Shown here: positions 43,849 to 52,714 of the stretch, in pieces | Layout of the letters: each line of letters opens with the position of its first letter | Position numbering within the stretch: the stretch's first letter is position 1 | From: an uncultured Bacteroidales bacterium | Lineage (GTDB): Bacteria > Bacteroidota > Bacteroidia > Bacteroidales > UBA932 | Length of the DNA stretch: 64,000 bases | Assembly (NCBI GenBank): GCA_949289565.1 | Contig: CASEOO010000043.1 | Coordinates: 62,001-126,000 of the forward strand | Direction of reading: 5' to 3' | Program-made: the position numbers and the translations under genes | Notes under the pieces: generated by a model | The model's input: only the letters and a program-made list of their open reading frames with translations | Database searches by the model: none | What the model was told of the DNA's origin: nothing

Positions 43849-44652
43849 ATGAGCAGGATTGCAGCCAATGTATTTGCCGGCATAGTGCTGGTGTTCATCC
43901 TGATATTCGGAGCCAGAGTCATGCTGGACAAAATCACCAGGCACAATCTCGAGATTTCAGTGCCTGACTTCACAGACATGAGCTTGGAAGATGCTGAAAA
44001 AGTGGCGGCTGAAAACAAGATGAAACTCGAAGTGATAGACTCAGTATACGTGAGAAGGATGGGCAAAGGCCTGGTATACAGGCAGAATCCGAAGGCCGGG
44101 AGCAAGGTGAAAGAAGGCCGGAGAATACTGCTTACCATAAATGCAGTGAATGCAAAAAAAGTGATGATGCCGAATCTAGTGGGCTATTCCATGAGACAGG
44201 CCAAGGCAGAAATATTGTCAAAAGGGCTGCAGATAGGGAGACTGGAATACGTCACAGACATAGCGACCAACAACGTTCTGAAGCAGATGTACAATGGATC
44301 TGAAATCGCTCCTGGCACCATGATTGAAAGCGAGGCCAGGATAGATCTGGTGCTCGGGCTGAACAACGACGACTGCGTGACTTTCGCCCCGGTGGTGACA
44401 GGCATGAAATACCGGAATGCCGTAGAGGCCATACATGACAACTCCTTGAATATAAGGGATATCATATTCGATGAAACAGTAGAAGACTACTCCGATTCAT
44501 TGAATGCTGTAGTATACAGGCAGGATCCGGACTACGGAGAGACCCCGCTTCTGATGGGGATGGACATCTCTCTGTACCTGACCACAGATATCAGCAAAGT
44601 TCCGGTGCCGGAAGAAACTGAAGAAGAAAATGAAGAAAACCCTGGAATCTGA
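43849..44652 (+). CDS. PASTA domain membrane protein
   Basis: A 267-residue protein with an N-terminal membrane anchor (about 7-26) and three extracytoplasmic PASTA repeats: about 38-103 (VPDFTDMSLEDAEKVAAENKMKLEV), 104-175 (MMPNLVGYSMRQAKAEILSKGLQIG) and 182-250. PASTA domains in other bacteria bind cell-wall muropeptides and are usually attached to kinases or penicillin-binding proteins; here they stand alone. An acidic tail (PEETEEENEENPGI) ends the protein. The stop overlaps the rluD start by one base. Confidence 0.9.
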   Translation: MSRIAANVFAGIVLVFILIFGARVMLDKITRHNLEISVPDFTDMSLEDAEKVAAENKMKLEVIDSVYVRRMGKGLVYRQNPKAGSKVKEGRRILLTINAVNAKKVMMPNLVGYSMRQAKAEILSKGLQIGRLEYVTDIATNNVLKQMYNGSEIAPGTMIESEARIDLVLGLNNDDCVTFAPVVTGMKYRNAVEAIHDNSLNIRDIIFDETVEDYSDSLNAVVYRQDPDYGETPLLMGMDISLYLTTDISKVPVPEETEEENEENPGI

Positions 44653-45755
44653 TGACTGCCAAGATTTTCGACATAGATGACGAGCTCATGGACGAGCCAG
44701 GCATCGGCACAGAAGAGGACAGCTCCGAAGACATCGATGACGAGCAGCGTGAAATGTTCGAGCATTTCAGGCTTGAACTGGACAAAGGGCAGACACCCAT
44801 GCGTGTGGATAAATACATGGCCACGCATCTGGAAAACACATCGAGAAACAGGATTCAGCTTGCTATCAAGAAGGAGTATGTAAAGGTCAACGGAAAAACT
44901 GCCAAGGCAAACTGCATAGTCCGGCCCGGGGACGTCATTTCGTTCGTAATGCCATACCAGAGACGAGGGCTGGAAATCCTTCCCGAAAATATTCCGCTGG
45001 ACATTGTATATGAAGATGACGATCTCCTGGTCGTGAACAAGAAAGCCGGCATGGTAGTGCATCCTGGCCACGGGCATTTCTCCGGCACGCTGGTAAATGC
45101 CCTCGCATACCATCTCGGAATAAGCCAGGGCCCGGACGCAGAAGATGAAAGAATGGGGGTGCTTGTGCACAGGATAGACAAGGACACCTCAGGACTGCTG
45201 GCTGTCGCCAAGAATGACGAGGCCCAGCTTGACCTGGCGAAACAGTTTTTCGTGCATTCCATTGACAGACGGTATGTAGCAGTGGTATGGGGCAACATTC
45301 AGGATGACGAAGGCACCATCACGGGAAACATAGGGCGAGACCCTAACGACAGGATGAGATTCAAGGTCTTTCCTGAAGGAGACTGCGGGAAATACGCTGT
45401 AACACACTACAGGGTGCTGGAAAGATTTGGATTCGTCACGGTGGTGGAATGCCGTCTGGAGACAGGCAGGACGCATCAGATCAGGGTGCATTTCAACTGG
45501 ATAGGCCATCCTCTGTTCAACGATGAACGATATGATGGCTCGGAAATAAGGAAAGGGACCATCTATGCCAAATACCGCCAGTTCATAGAAAACTGCTTCA
45601 AGATAATGCCAAGGCAAGCTCTCCACGCCAAGACACTGGGATTCATCCATCCGCGCACCAAGGAGCATCTTCTGTTCGATTCCCCCCTCCCGGATGACAT
45701 GACAGCGCTCATAGAGAAATGGAGAGGCTATGTCCGGAAAAATGAAGACGAGTAA
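44652..45755 (+). CDS. rluD: RluD-type 23S rRNA pseudouridine synthase
   Basis: A 367-residue RluA-family synthase. An acidic N-terminal extension (1-45, rich in Asp and Glu) precedes an S4 RNA-binding domain (MRVDKYMATHLENTSRNRIQLAIKKEYVKVNGK, about 50-110) and the catalytic domain with Asp in HRIDKDTSGLLAVAK near 175-189. The C-terminal GRTHQIRVHFNWIGHPLFND block is near 274-293. It starts one base into the PASTA gene stop (TGATG), so it is translationally coupled to it. RluD-type assignment rests on the S4 domain. Confidence 0.92.
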   Translation: MTAKIFDIDDELMDEPGIGTEEDSSEDIDDEQREMFEHFRLELDKGQTPMRVDKYMATHLENTSRNRIQLAIKKEYVKVNGKTAKANCIVRPGDVISFVMPYQRRGLEILPENIPLDIVYEDDDLLVVNKKAGMVVHPGHGHFSGTLVNALAYHLGISQGPDAEDERMGVLVHRIDKDTSGLLAVAKNDEAQLDLAKQFFVHSIDRRYVAVVWGNIQDDEGTITGNIGRDPNDRMRFKVFPEGDCGKYAVTHYRVLERFGFVTVVECRLETGRTHQIRVHFNWIGHPLFNDERYDGSEIRKGTIYAKYRQFIENCFKIMPRQALHAKTLGFIHPRTKEHLLFDSPLPDDMTALIEKWRGYVRKNEDE

Positions 45756-45760
45756 AGACC

Positions 45761-48754
45761 TTAGCGCCTGCCTGGAGGAGGGCCCATCGGGCCTCTCCCG
45801 CCCGGGCCGCGGCCGCCCTGCGGACCGTTGAAATTTCCGAAGCGGTAAGTAAGCGACACCACAATATACCGGCCGAGAGTGTTGTTCCTTGTTTCCAGGT
45901 GATAGTTTGACTCATCGGTCACAGACAGGTTCTTCGACTGGTTGAATATATCATATGCCTTCACCGCCAATGTCATCTTGTCCTTGAAAAGAAGCTTGTT
46001 CACCTCGGCATTCAGTATGAATTCGTCCTCCTGAGGAGTAGTGTAGCCATTGTACCAGTTGTAATCCAGGCCAGATATCAGGTTAACCCCTCCTGGAATA
46101 GTCCAGTTCACGGAAGCATCCACCTGGTTGTTCCATGTCGGTTTCTGGTTATATGAAGCTATCGTATACCATGACTTGGACATTCTCGTGCGGCCTCCGA
46201 GATTCACCTCCACTACATCATTCCTGAAAGTAAAACGCAGCCTCTGCGTAAAACTCAGGCTTCTGGTCTTGTTCTCAGTAAACATATTGTCCCGCATAGA
46301 AGAGAAATCTTGCATGAATCTGTCATAATCGAACTCAGCATTTTTGCTGTCGTAATACAATTCAGTGTCGAATCCTCCCGTCTTGCCGATATAAGAAACA
46401 GACTCGTTATATCTGGCATATGTCATGGAAAAGACTGAAAACTTCGAATCTTTGGCAAATGGCGAATTGATCATCAAGCGTCCGTCGACAGAGCCTGAAA
46501 CAGGGCCATTGACCGGTATCGAATACTGCGCTCCGTTATCATCATACCATTGCGCATTCACAATCGGGCTCTGCACCAGGCTGCCTCCGAACCTTCCATG
46601 AATGGACATGAAAGTCTCTTTGTCAGTATAGCCGAACATTCCCCTTATATTGTGATTGAAATACGGAATCAGATATGGGTTTCCCAGAGAGATATTCAGA
46701 GGGTCTGAATTGTCCGGAACGGGCATCAGCTGCGAAGTAGAAGGCTGTGAAGAATGCCCGAAGTAAAACATTCTGACATTCGTGTTGTCATCAATGTCAT
46801 ACGACAGCATAGCCTGCGGAGACCAGTTGAGCACCAGAGTGTCATATACTTCTCCATTAGTCTCGTTGTATGTATCCGTCGGCCGGAGCGCCGCGCCCAG
46901 CTGTGCGCGGAGTTTTTTCTTCTGGTACATGAAGTTGAGCCCGGCGCTCTGGTTCACATACCTGTTCATAATGTTGTTCGAGTACGTGTCGTCATACATT
47001 TCCCCGGACGGATCATATGAGAGATGGCCGTTTTCCAGATCCAGAAGGTCCGAGGCCAGTCCCCCGCTGTTATATGTGTCTTTGAAAGACGTGCTTTTGT
47101 TCCAGCTGTAAGAATAATTCGCCTCCAGATAAAAGTCATGCCCGAGAGGTTCTGTATAAACTACACGTCCAGTCATGGAATAATTTCTGGAATCCTGGTC
47201 GAAACGCTGGTTGATGATGCTGTCTTTAGGAGCGTCATTCTCGAATGTCCTGGTCAGCGACTGGTTGTACCCCAGAAGCGAGTTGTTGCTGAAATTGTAA
47301 TTGAACATCAGCGACAAAGTCCTGCCTGGCTTTCCGAGCCTCTGGCGAAAAAGCAGGAATCCGTTTGCGGTCCAGTTCTTGTTCGCCGCCCGGTTTTCAT
47401 TGAAACCCAGGTTAGTTGTGTCACGTTCGGCATCCACATCATTCAAGGTGAGGAAGTCCGAGTATTCTGTATATCCTCCGTTGCCGAAATTGAACTGAGG
47501 CTCGAAAAGAATAGAAGTGTTTTCGCTGAACTTGTGGTCCAGGCGCACTCCGAATCGATGTCCGTCCGAGTTCGAAATATTGTAGCCGTCATTGTCATAA
47601 ATGAGCATGCTGCCGTCATCCATATACGTGGTTCTGGAGCTTTTCTCCTCCACATTTGTTCTGGAGCCGCCGTACATATAATTTCCGTTCAGCTCCATAT
47701 CGCCGTCCAGCAGGTCAAAAGCTCCATTGGCGCCAGCCATCCATGAAGATGTGATGCCGTTTCTGCCCCAGCCTCCAGTGCCTCGGCCGAAACCTCTGGA
47801 GCCACGCATGGTCTGCATCATGCTGCCGGCAACATCACGGAAACCCCTGTTGTTAGTATTGTTGGCATTCAAGATTATGCTCAGCTGGCTGTTTTCAGCA
47901 AAACGTCCTGCCATTCCTGCCGCCTGGTAGCGCCACCCGTCTTTCGCAGGCGTCAATCCGTCAGCATAGTAGCCTTTGTCCGGCAAATCGTGGCCGCCGC
48001 CTGCCATAACATTCCCGAACCAGCCGTCCATCATGCCTTTTTTGACCGAAAGGTCAATGACAGTTTCTTCGTCTCCGTCGTCAATGCCTGTAAACTCGGC
48101 CTGCTCTGATTTCTTCTCCACCACTCTCACTTTCTCAATGATTTTTGCAGGAATATTCTTGGTAGCAAGCTGCGGGTCATCCAGGAAAAACTCCTTCCCG
48201 TCTATCATAACCTTTGTGACAGTCTCGCCATTTGCGGTGATAGAGCCGTCCGACCCTACCTCGACACCTGGAAGTTTCTTCAGGAGCTCTTCAAGCATGT
48301 CGTTGTCCGATGTTTTAAAAGAAGATGCACTGTACTCCACGGTGTCTTTTTTGACAATGATAGGATTTCCTATCGCTGTCACGCTGGCGGCTTCGAGCAC
48401 TTCGACATCAGGTTCCATCTTCACCTCGCCCAGGTCCATGGACTTTTCTATCAGCAGTTCCTTTTCAAATGTCTTGTAGCCCATCAGCTCTGCTTTCAAA
48501 ATATAAGTCCCTTTCACAACGACAGAAAGCTGGGCTGCGCCCTCAGCAGTGCTGAGGACATATCCAGAAGCGGTGTCATGACCTTTAAGAGTGATGGATA
48601 CCGTAGCGAACCCGACCGGATCCGAAGAGGATGCATCAGCAAGCTTCATTTTTACAAACATGCGAGACTGCGCGCTCAGAGACAGAGCAAGAAACAGCAT
48701 GGAAAATACTGTCAGCAGACGCATGGCAAGCGGCAGAAAATAGGTTTTAGCCAT
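45761..48754 (-). CDS. TonB-dependent receptor-like outer-membrane beta-barrel protein
   Basis: A 997-residue outer-membrane protein. Signal peptide about 1-29; a carboxypeptidase-regulatory-like domain (VGFATVSITLKGHDTASGYVLSTAEGAAQLS) at about 46-105; a plug-like region with LEELLKKLPGVEVGSDGSITANGETVTKVMIDGKEFF near 157-192; then a beta-barrel of the OMP_b-brl_3 type. It lacks a SusD partner nearby and does not look like a classic SusC, so a peptide, siderophore or structural role is possible. After the last barrel strand (YIVVSLTYRFGNF) there is an extra Gly/Pro/Arg tail of about 22 residues. It ends 5 bases from the convergent rluD stop. Confidence 0.88.
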   Translation of the reverse strand: MAKTYFLPLAMRLLTVFSMLFLALSLSAQSRMFVKMKLADASSSDPVGFATVSITLKGHDTASGYVLSTAEGAAQLSVVVKGTYILKAELMGYKTFEKELLIEKSMDLGEVKMEPDVEVLEAASVTAIGNPIIVKKDTVEYSASSFKTSDNDMLEELLKKLPGVEVGSDGSITANGETVTKVMIDGKEFFLDDPQLATKNIPAKIIEKVRVVEKKSEQAEFTGIDDGDEETVIDLSVKKGMMDGWFGNVMAGGGHDLPDKGYYADGLTPAKDGWRYQAAGMAGRFAENSQLSIILNANNTNNRGFRDVAGSMMQTMRGSRGFGRGTGGWGRNGITSSWMAGANGAFDLLDGDMELNGNYMYGGSRTNVEEKSSRTTYMDDGSMLIYDNDGYNISNSDGHRFGVRLDHKFSENTSILFEPQFNFGNGGYTEYSDFLTLNDVDAERDTTNLGFNENRAANKNWTANGFLLFRQRLGKPGRTLSLMFNYNFSNNSLLGYNQSLTRTFENDAPKDSIINQRFDQDSRNYSMTGRVVYTEPLGHDFYLEANYSYSWNKSTSFKDTYNSGGLASDLLDLENGHLSYDPSGEMYDDTYSNNIMNRYVNQSAGLNFMYQKKKLRAQLGAALRPTDTYNETNGEVYDTLVLNWSPQAMLSYDIDDNTNVRMFYFGHSSQPSTSQLMPVPDNSDPLNISLGNPYLIPYFNHNIRGMFGYTDKETFMSIHGRFGGSLVQSPIVNAQWYDDNGAQYSIPVNGPVSGSVDGRLMINSPFAKDSKFSVFSMTYARYNESVSYIGKTGGFDTELYYDSKNAEFDYDRFMQDFSSMRDNMFTENKTRSLSFTQRLRFTFRNDVVEVNLGGRTRMSKSWYTIASYNQKPTWNNQVDASVNWTIPGGVNLISGLDYNWYNGYTTPQEDEFILNAEVNKLLFKDKMTLAVKAYDIFNQSKNLSVTDESNYHLETRNNTLGRYIVVSLTYRFGNFNGPQGGRGPGGRGPMGPPPGRR

Positions 48755-48858
48755 AATTTTTCACAATGTTCTACACAGAAAAAAATCCTGACCGCAACCA
48801 CGGCCCGGCGACAATAACAGGCATACTTTATCCTACAAAAAATATGCCCGTTCATATA

Positions 48859-49413
48859 TCATTTTACCCTTTCCGGATGCTCCTCCAGGAATTGCGCCCA
48901 GCTGCCAGATGACTTCACCTGCGCCAGAGGACTGATGCAGTGAAAATAATGGCACAAAGCCAGGGCCAAGGCATCAGTGGCATCAAGATGCTCCGGCTTC
49001 AAGTCCACCTTCAGAATCTTCTGTATCATGACACTCACCTGCTCCTTCGAAGCCGAGCCGACACCTGTAATGGCGATTTTAGCCTCCCTCGGGGCATACT
49101 CAGACACAGGAATGCCTCGCAACAGGGCCGCAGTGACAGCCGCTCCCTGCGCCCGTCCGAGCTTGAGCATCACCTGAGGGTTCTTGCCATAAAACGGGGA
49201 TTCAATAGAAAGCTCGTCAGGAGAATATTCATCCAGCAGACGGCGCATCTCTTCTCCGAGTTTTCTGAGCTTGTCAAAATGGCTCTTCTCTTTCCGCATA
49301 TCCGCCACGCCCATTCCAACAAAAGACACTTCGCGTCCCTCAACACGAATGACCCCGAAACCCAAAAGGTTGGTCCCGGGGTCAATTCCCATTATAATCT
49401 TAGATCCTGTCAT
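48859..49413 (-). CDS. ruvC: Holliday junction resolvase RuvC
   Basis: A 184-residue endonuclease that cuts Holliday junctions. The four acidic active-site residues can be placed in MGIDPGTNLLGFGV (first Asp), IESPFYGKNPQVMLKLGRAQG (Glu), and the late EHLDATDALALALCHY (Asp, Asp). The frame has an ATG seven codons upstream, but the start at 49413 gives the usual eight residues before GIDPG. It follows serS by 35 bases on the same strand. Confidence 0.95.
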   Translation of the reverse strand: MTGSKIIMGIDPGTNLLGFGVIRVEGREVSFVGMGVADMRKEKSHFDKLRKLGEEMRRLLDEYSPDELSIESPFYGKNPQVMLKLGRAQGAAVTAALLRGIPVSEYAPREAKIAITGVGSASKEQVSVMIQKILKVDLKPEHLDATDALALALCHYFHCISPLAQVKSSGSWAQFLEEHPERVK

Positions 49414-49448
49414 GACTTTTTCATGCACATGCAATGTTTCAGACAGGA

Positions 49449-50720
49449 CTAGCCGATAGTGTCAAAACCGGTATATGGCCTGAGAGCCTCTGGTATAATG
49501 ATCTTCCCGTCTTTCTGATTGTCTTCCAGCAATGCTGCGACAACACGCGGCAAGGCAAGAGAGCTTCCATTCAACGTATGGGCCAGCTGAATCTTTCCAT
49601 CCGCATCTCTATATCTGAGTTTCAGCCTGTTAGCCTGGTACGATTCAAAATTCGACACAGAGCTGATCTCCAGCCATCTGCCCTGGGCCGCTGAATACAC
49701 TTCAAAATCATATGTAATGGCTGAAGTGAAACTCAAGTCGCCGCCGCACAGACGGAGAATTCTGTATGGAAGTCCGAGCTTGCTCACTATGCCTTCCACA
49801 TGTGCGATCATCTCATCAAGGGCGGCATATGAATTCTCGGGCTTCTCTATTCTGACGATTTCCACTTTGTCAAACTGGTGAAGCCTGTTCAGTCCTCTCA
49901 CATCTTTTCCATACGAACCGGCCTCCCTTCTGAAACAAGGCGTATATGCTGTCATCTTGACAGGGAAGTCATTGTTTCCAAGAATGACATCACGGTAAAT
50001 ATTGGTCACCGGCACCTCTGCAGTAGGCACAAGATAATAGTTGTCCAGATTTGCATGATACATCTGGCCTTCCTTGTCAGGGAGCTGGCCTGTACCGAAA
50101 CCTGAAGCTTCATTAACCATGACAGGTGGCTCTACTTCAAGATACCCCGCGGCTGTATTAATATCCAGGAACATGTTGATCAGGGCACGCTGAAGCCTGG
50201 CGCCTTTGCCTTTGTACACGGGAAAACCTGCACCGGTAAGTTTGACACCCAGGTCAAAGTCTATGATATCAAACTTTTTCGCAAGTTCCCAATGAGGCAG
50301 AGCGTCCGGTCCCAGGTCAGGGATTTCATTTCCCATCTTCACTACGACATTGTCATCGGAATTCTTCCCCTCAGGCACCAAGTCACATGGAATATTTGGA
50401 AGAAGCACCATCAGGGACTCCAGTTCAGTGTTGTTCTCAGCTGACTTGGCCTCCAGCTCTTTGGACCTTTCCTTCAAGGAGGACACTTCAAATTTCACAG
50501 TTTCAGCCTCGTCCTTCTTCCCGGCTTTCATCAAGGAACCAATTTGTGCCGCCTTTTGCTTCTGCTCGGCCAGACAGCTGTCAAGCTCTGCCTGGAGAGA
50601 CCTCCTGTTCTTGTCCAGCTCCACAACCTTGCAGACAATGTCTCTGGCATCAAAATGTTTGACAGCCAGCTTTTTGATCACATATTCAGGATCATCGCGC
50701 AACAATTTCAATGTAAGCAT
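49449..50720 (-). CDS. serS: Seryl-tRNA synthetase
   Basis: Charges tRNA-Ser. The 423-residue protein has the N-terminal coiled-coil tRNA-binding arm (about 30-105, rich in Glu, Lys and Leu) and the class II core with motif 2 (TPCFRREAGSYGKDVRGLNRLHQF near 262-285) and motif 3 (NGSSLALPRVVAALLEDNQ near 383-401). The gene starts shortly after a terminator for the rpmA transcript; TAAATATG just upstream is a weak promoter match. Confidence 0.96.
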   Translation of the reverse strand: MLTLKLLRDDPEYVIKKLAVKHFDARDIVCKVVELDKNRRSLQAELDSCLAEQKQKAAQIGSLMKAGKKDEAETVKFEVSSLKERSKELEAKSAENNTELESLMVLLPNIPCDLVPEGKNSDDNVVVKMGNEIPDLGPDALPHWELAKKFDIIDFDLGVKLTGAGFPVYKGKGARLQRALINMFLDINTAAGYLEVEPPVMVNEASGFGTGQLPDKEGQMYHANLDNYYLVPTAEVPVTNIYRDVILGNNDFPVKMTAYTPCFRREAGSYGKDVRGLNRLHQFDKVEIVRIEKPENSYAALDEMIAHVEGIVSKLGLPYRILRLCGGDLSFTSAITYDFEVYSAAQGRWLEISSVSNFESYQANRLKLRYRDADGKIQLAHTLNGSSLALPRVVAALLEDNQKDGKIIIPEALRPYTGFDTIG

Positions 50721-50735
50721 AAGATTGCATATTTA

Positions 50736-50776
50736 TAAAAAAAGGATTGCAACTCACCCGGAGGGAGCGCAATCCT
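50736..50776 (-). terminator. Rho-independent terminator after rpmA
   Basis: Read on the minus strand, AGGATTGC and GCAATCCT form an 8-bp stem with an 18-base GC-rich loop and are followed by seven T residues (complement of 50736-50742). It separates the rplU-rpmA transcript from serS. Confidence 0.85.
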
Positions 50777-50802
50777 CTGATTTTCAACTTCTGCCTCCGA
50801 GC

Positions 50803-51063
50803 CTAATTCTCAAAAGGAACGACCGAGACATATGACTTCGCGCCTGCTTTCTTGCAGAACTTCACCTTTCCGTCGATAAGCGCATAGAGAGTATGGTCTC
50901 TGCCCATCCCGACATTCTGTCCAGGATTGTGCACTGTGCCGCGCTGACGGACAAGAATATTTCCGGCCTTAACTGCCTGGTCTCCGAATTTCTTGAGACC
51001 AAGTCTTTTGCTATGCGATTCACGACCGTTCTTGGAACTACCGACGCCTTTTTTATGTGCCAT
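50803..51063 (-). CDS. rpmA: Large ribosomal subunit protein bL27
   Basis: An 86-residue bL27 protein that starts [24 protein letters not shown], without the N-terminal extension that is cleaved in Firmicutes. The conserved [10 protein letters not shown] motif is near 35-44. It follows rplU by 19 bases. Confidence 0.97.
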   Translation of the reverse strand: MAHKKGVGSSKNGRESHSKRLGLKKFGDQAVKAGNILVRQRGTVHNPGQNVGMGRDHTLYALIDGKVKFCKKAGAKSYVSVVPFEN

Positions 51064-51082
51064 AATAAATTCCTCCTCTAAA

Positions 51083-51394
51083 TTAAGCGATTTCGTTAAT
51101 CTGGATCTTGGTCAGGTCCTGACGATGACCAGTCTGCTTCTGATAACCTTTGCGGCGTTTCTTCTTGAAGACAATCAGCTTCTTGCCTCTGCAGGTATCA
51201 TCCAGGACTGTAGCTTTCACTACGGCTCCGTCCACGTATGGAGCACCTACTTTGACAGCGCCGTCTGCATCTACAAGCAGAACCTTGTCGAGCACAAGCG
51301 AAGCGCCCTTTTCCTCAGGGAGACGGTTAACAAAAATCTCCATGCCAGCTTCCACTTTGAACTGCTGGCCAGCAATCTCAACTATTGCGTACAT
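51083..51394 (-). CDS. rplU: Large ribosomal subunit protein bL21
   Basis: A 103-residue bL21 protein starting [17 protein letters not shown] and ending with the basic [22 protein letters not shown] segment typical of the family. The frame is open further upstream, but the ATG at 51394 matches the family start. A leader of about 90 bases with two adjacent hairpins lies between it and the consensus promoter at 51488-51518. Confidence 0.97.
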   Translation of the reverse strand: MYAIVEIAGQQFKVEAGMEIFVNRLPEEKGASLVLDKVLLVDADGAVKVGAPYVDGAVVKATVLDDTCRGKKLIVFKKKRRKGYQKQTGHRQDLTKIQINEIA

Positions 51395-51421
51395 AAATAA
51401 CTGAAAACTAAAAAGTTTCGA

Positions 51422-51445
51422 CCGCAAGCGGCTGGACTGGCCAGC
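51422..51445 (-). promoter_or_regulatory. Candidate rplU leader with two adjacent hairpins
   Basis: In the rplU message, GCTGG-CCAGT-CCAGC (51445-51431) and CCGC-TT-GCGG (51431-51422) form two back-to-back hairpins, sharing one base, about 28 bases before the ATG. Ribosomal protein operons often bind their own product at such leaders; L21 leaders are known in other phyla. Here the function is inferred. Confidence 0.5.
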
Positions 51446-51487
51446 TCTTTGTCAATGGCTTGACGATCATATCTACAAAATGGACTG

Positions 51488-51518
51488 CAAAAATAACACT
51501 TTTTGCCGAGATGACAAA
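51488..51518 (-). promoter_or_regulatory. rplU-rpmA promoter
   Basis: TTTG (51518-51515), a 19-base spacer and TATTTTTG (51495-51488) on the minus strand make a full consensus match. The start would be near 51483. Confidence 0.75.
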
Positions 51519-51535
51519 AAAATTTGGTATTTTTG
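51502..51535 (+). promoter_or_regulatory. Promoter of the ATPase gene
   Basis: TTTG at 51502-51505 and TATTTTTG at 51528-51535, 22 bases apart, point rightward to the ATG at 51558. The element is interleaved with the leftward rplU promoter. Confidence 0.55.
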
Positions 51536-51557
51536 TTCTCGTTAAAATTACCATGAA

Positions 51558-52709
51558 ATGGACACTCCATTCATATATGACAAATTCGTGACCGGACGAA
51601 ATTTCATTGGGCGCAAGACCGAATGCAATGCGTTGCGGAATCTGCTGGAGAAAAGAGAGAACATATGCCTGTATGAGCCCCCTAAAACCGGGAAAATGTC
51701 ACTGATACAGCAAGCGCTTTTCAACATGAGGATGACAGGCAGGCAATTCTCGGCTCCGGGCATCAATTTGTTCAATGCAAGGAGGGCTGACACCTTCATG
51801 CTGAAACTGTGTTCCGCCCTTATAAGGGCCGCGGCATCCACCCCGGCAGAATATGAAGAGGCAGTGTCCTCGATGCTGGATGGCACACATTTCAGATTCG
51901 ACATGGAACGGTTTTCAGTGCACGACGAGGTGGTGACACTTGAAGGATGCCCGGACAGCAATGACCTTCATGCCTTGTTCCGCCTTCCAGGAAAGATAGC
52001 GGAGAAAACAGGAGAGCCTGTTTTTGTCATCATCGAAGAATTTCAGAATCTTCTGGAGCTGGGAGAGGAAACGTATGAAGATATATTCAAGGCCATGATT
52101 GAATCCATGGAAAGCCGCCAGAAAGAGAACGGGCCTTATTTTTCATACATTCTCTCGGGATCGAAAGTGAATGCCATGAAATTCATCTTCGAAGAAAGGA
52201 AGTATTTCCACCGGTGCATCGAACACATTCCCCTTCTGCAAATAGACAGGAGAGAAATATCTGACCATATCATGAGAGGCTTCCAATCCGGAGGGAAAGT
52301 GATCAGCCAGGATCTTGTGGAAGGAGCTGTAGAGCTGTTCAAGGGACACATGTGGTATCTGAACCATTTCGCCGCCATCTGCGACTCGCTTTCGAAAGGA
52401 TTCCTGAATGAAGGCACGCTGATGGATGCACTCGGCATGATTCTGTCCATACACCAGACACGATTCAGAGGCTGCACAGACGATCTCACCTCGCACCAGC
52501 TAAGCCTGGTCAAGGCTATTCTGGACGGAGAGACCAGATTCAGCTCCGTGGACGTGGTAGAAAAATACGGGCTGCATTCTTCTGCCAATGTACGAAGAGT
52601 GAAAGATGCCCTTCGTAAAAAGGAAATAATCACATTCAACGAAAAGGACGCGCCAGTCTTCCTCGACCCGCTGTACGAATATTGGCTCAGACGTTATTAT
52701 TTTGAATAG
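51558..52709 (+). CDS. AAA/STAND-type ATPase-like protein with degenerate P-loop
   Basis: A 383-residue protein of the archaeal-type ATPase (STAND-like) group common in Bacteroidales. The N-terminal FIGRKTECNAL is the usual entry to the ATPase core. The P-loop position reads EPPKTGKMS at 40-48, lacking the first Gly and with Met47 where Ser/Thr is expected. Walker B VFVIIEEFQNL is near 154-164, and a C-terminal winged-helix (LVKAILDGETRFSSVDVVEKYGL) covers about 315-375. Such proteins may regulate or dock other factors, but the job is unknown. The sirtuin gene follows after 5 bases. Confidence 0.82.
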   Translation: MDTPFIYDKFVTGRNFIGRKTECNALRNLLEKRENICLYEPPKTGKMSLIQQALFNMRMTGRQFSAPGINLFNARRADTFMLKLCSALIRAAASTPAEYEEAVSSMLDGTHFRFDMERFSVHDEVVTLEGCPDSNDLHALFRLPGKIAEKTGEPVFVIIEEFQNLLELGEETYEDIFKAMIESMESRQKENGPYFSYILSGSKVNAMKFIFEERKYFHRCIEHIPLLQIDRREISDHIMRGFQSGGKVISQDLVEGAVELFKGHMWYLNHFAAICDSLSKGFLNEGTLMDALGMILSIHQTRFRGCTDDLTSHQLSLVKAILDGETRFSSVDVVEKYGLHSSANVRRVKDALRKKEIITFNEKDAPVFLDPLYEYWLRRYYFE

Positions 52710-52714
52710 AGAAT

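Noticed and set aside
47024..47746. 240-codon open frame on the plus strand inside the TonB-type receptor
   Set aside because: Antisense shadow of a clear outer-membrane protein; low-complexity Val/Ile/Arg composition.
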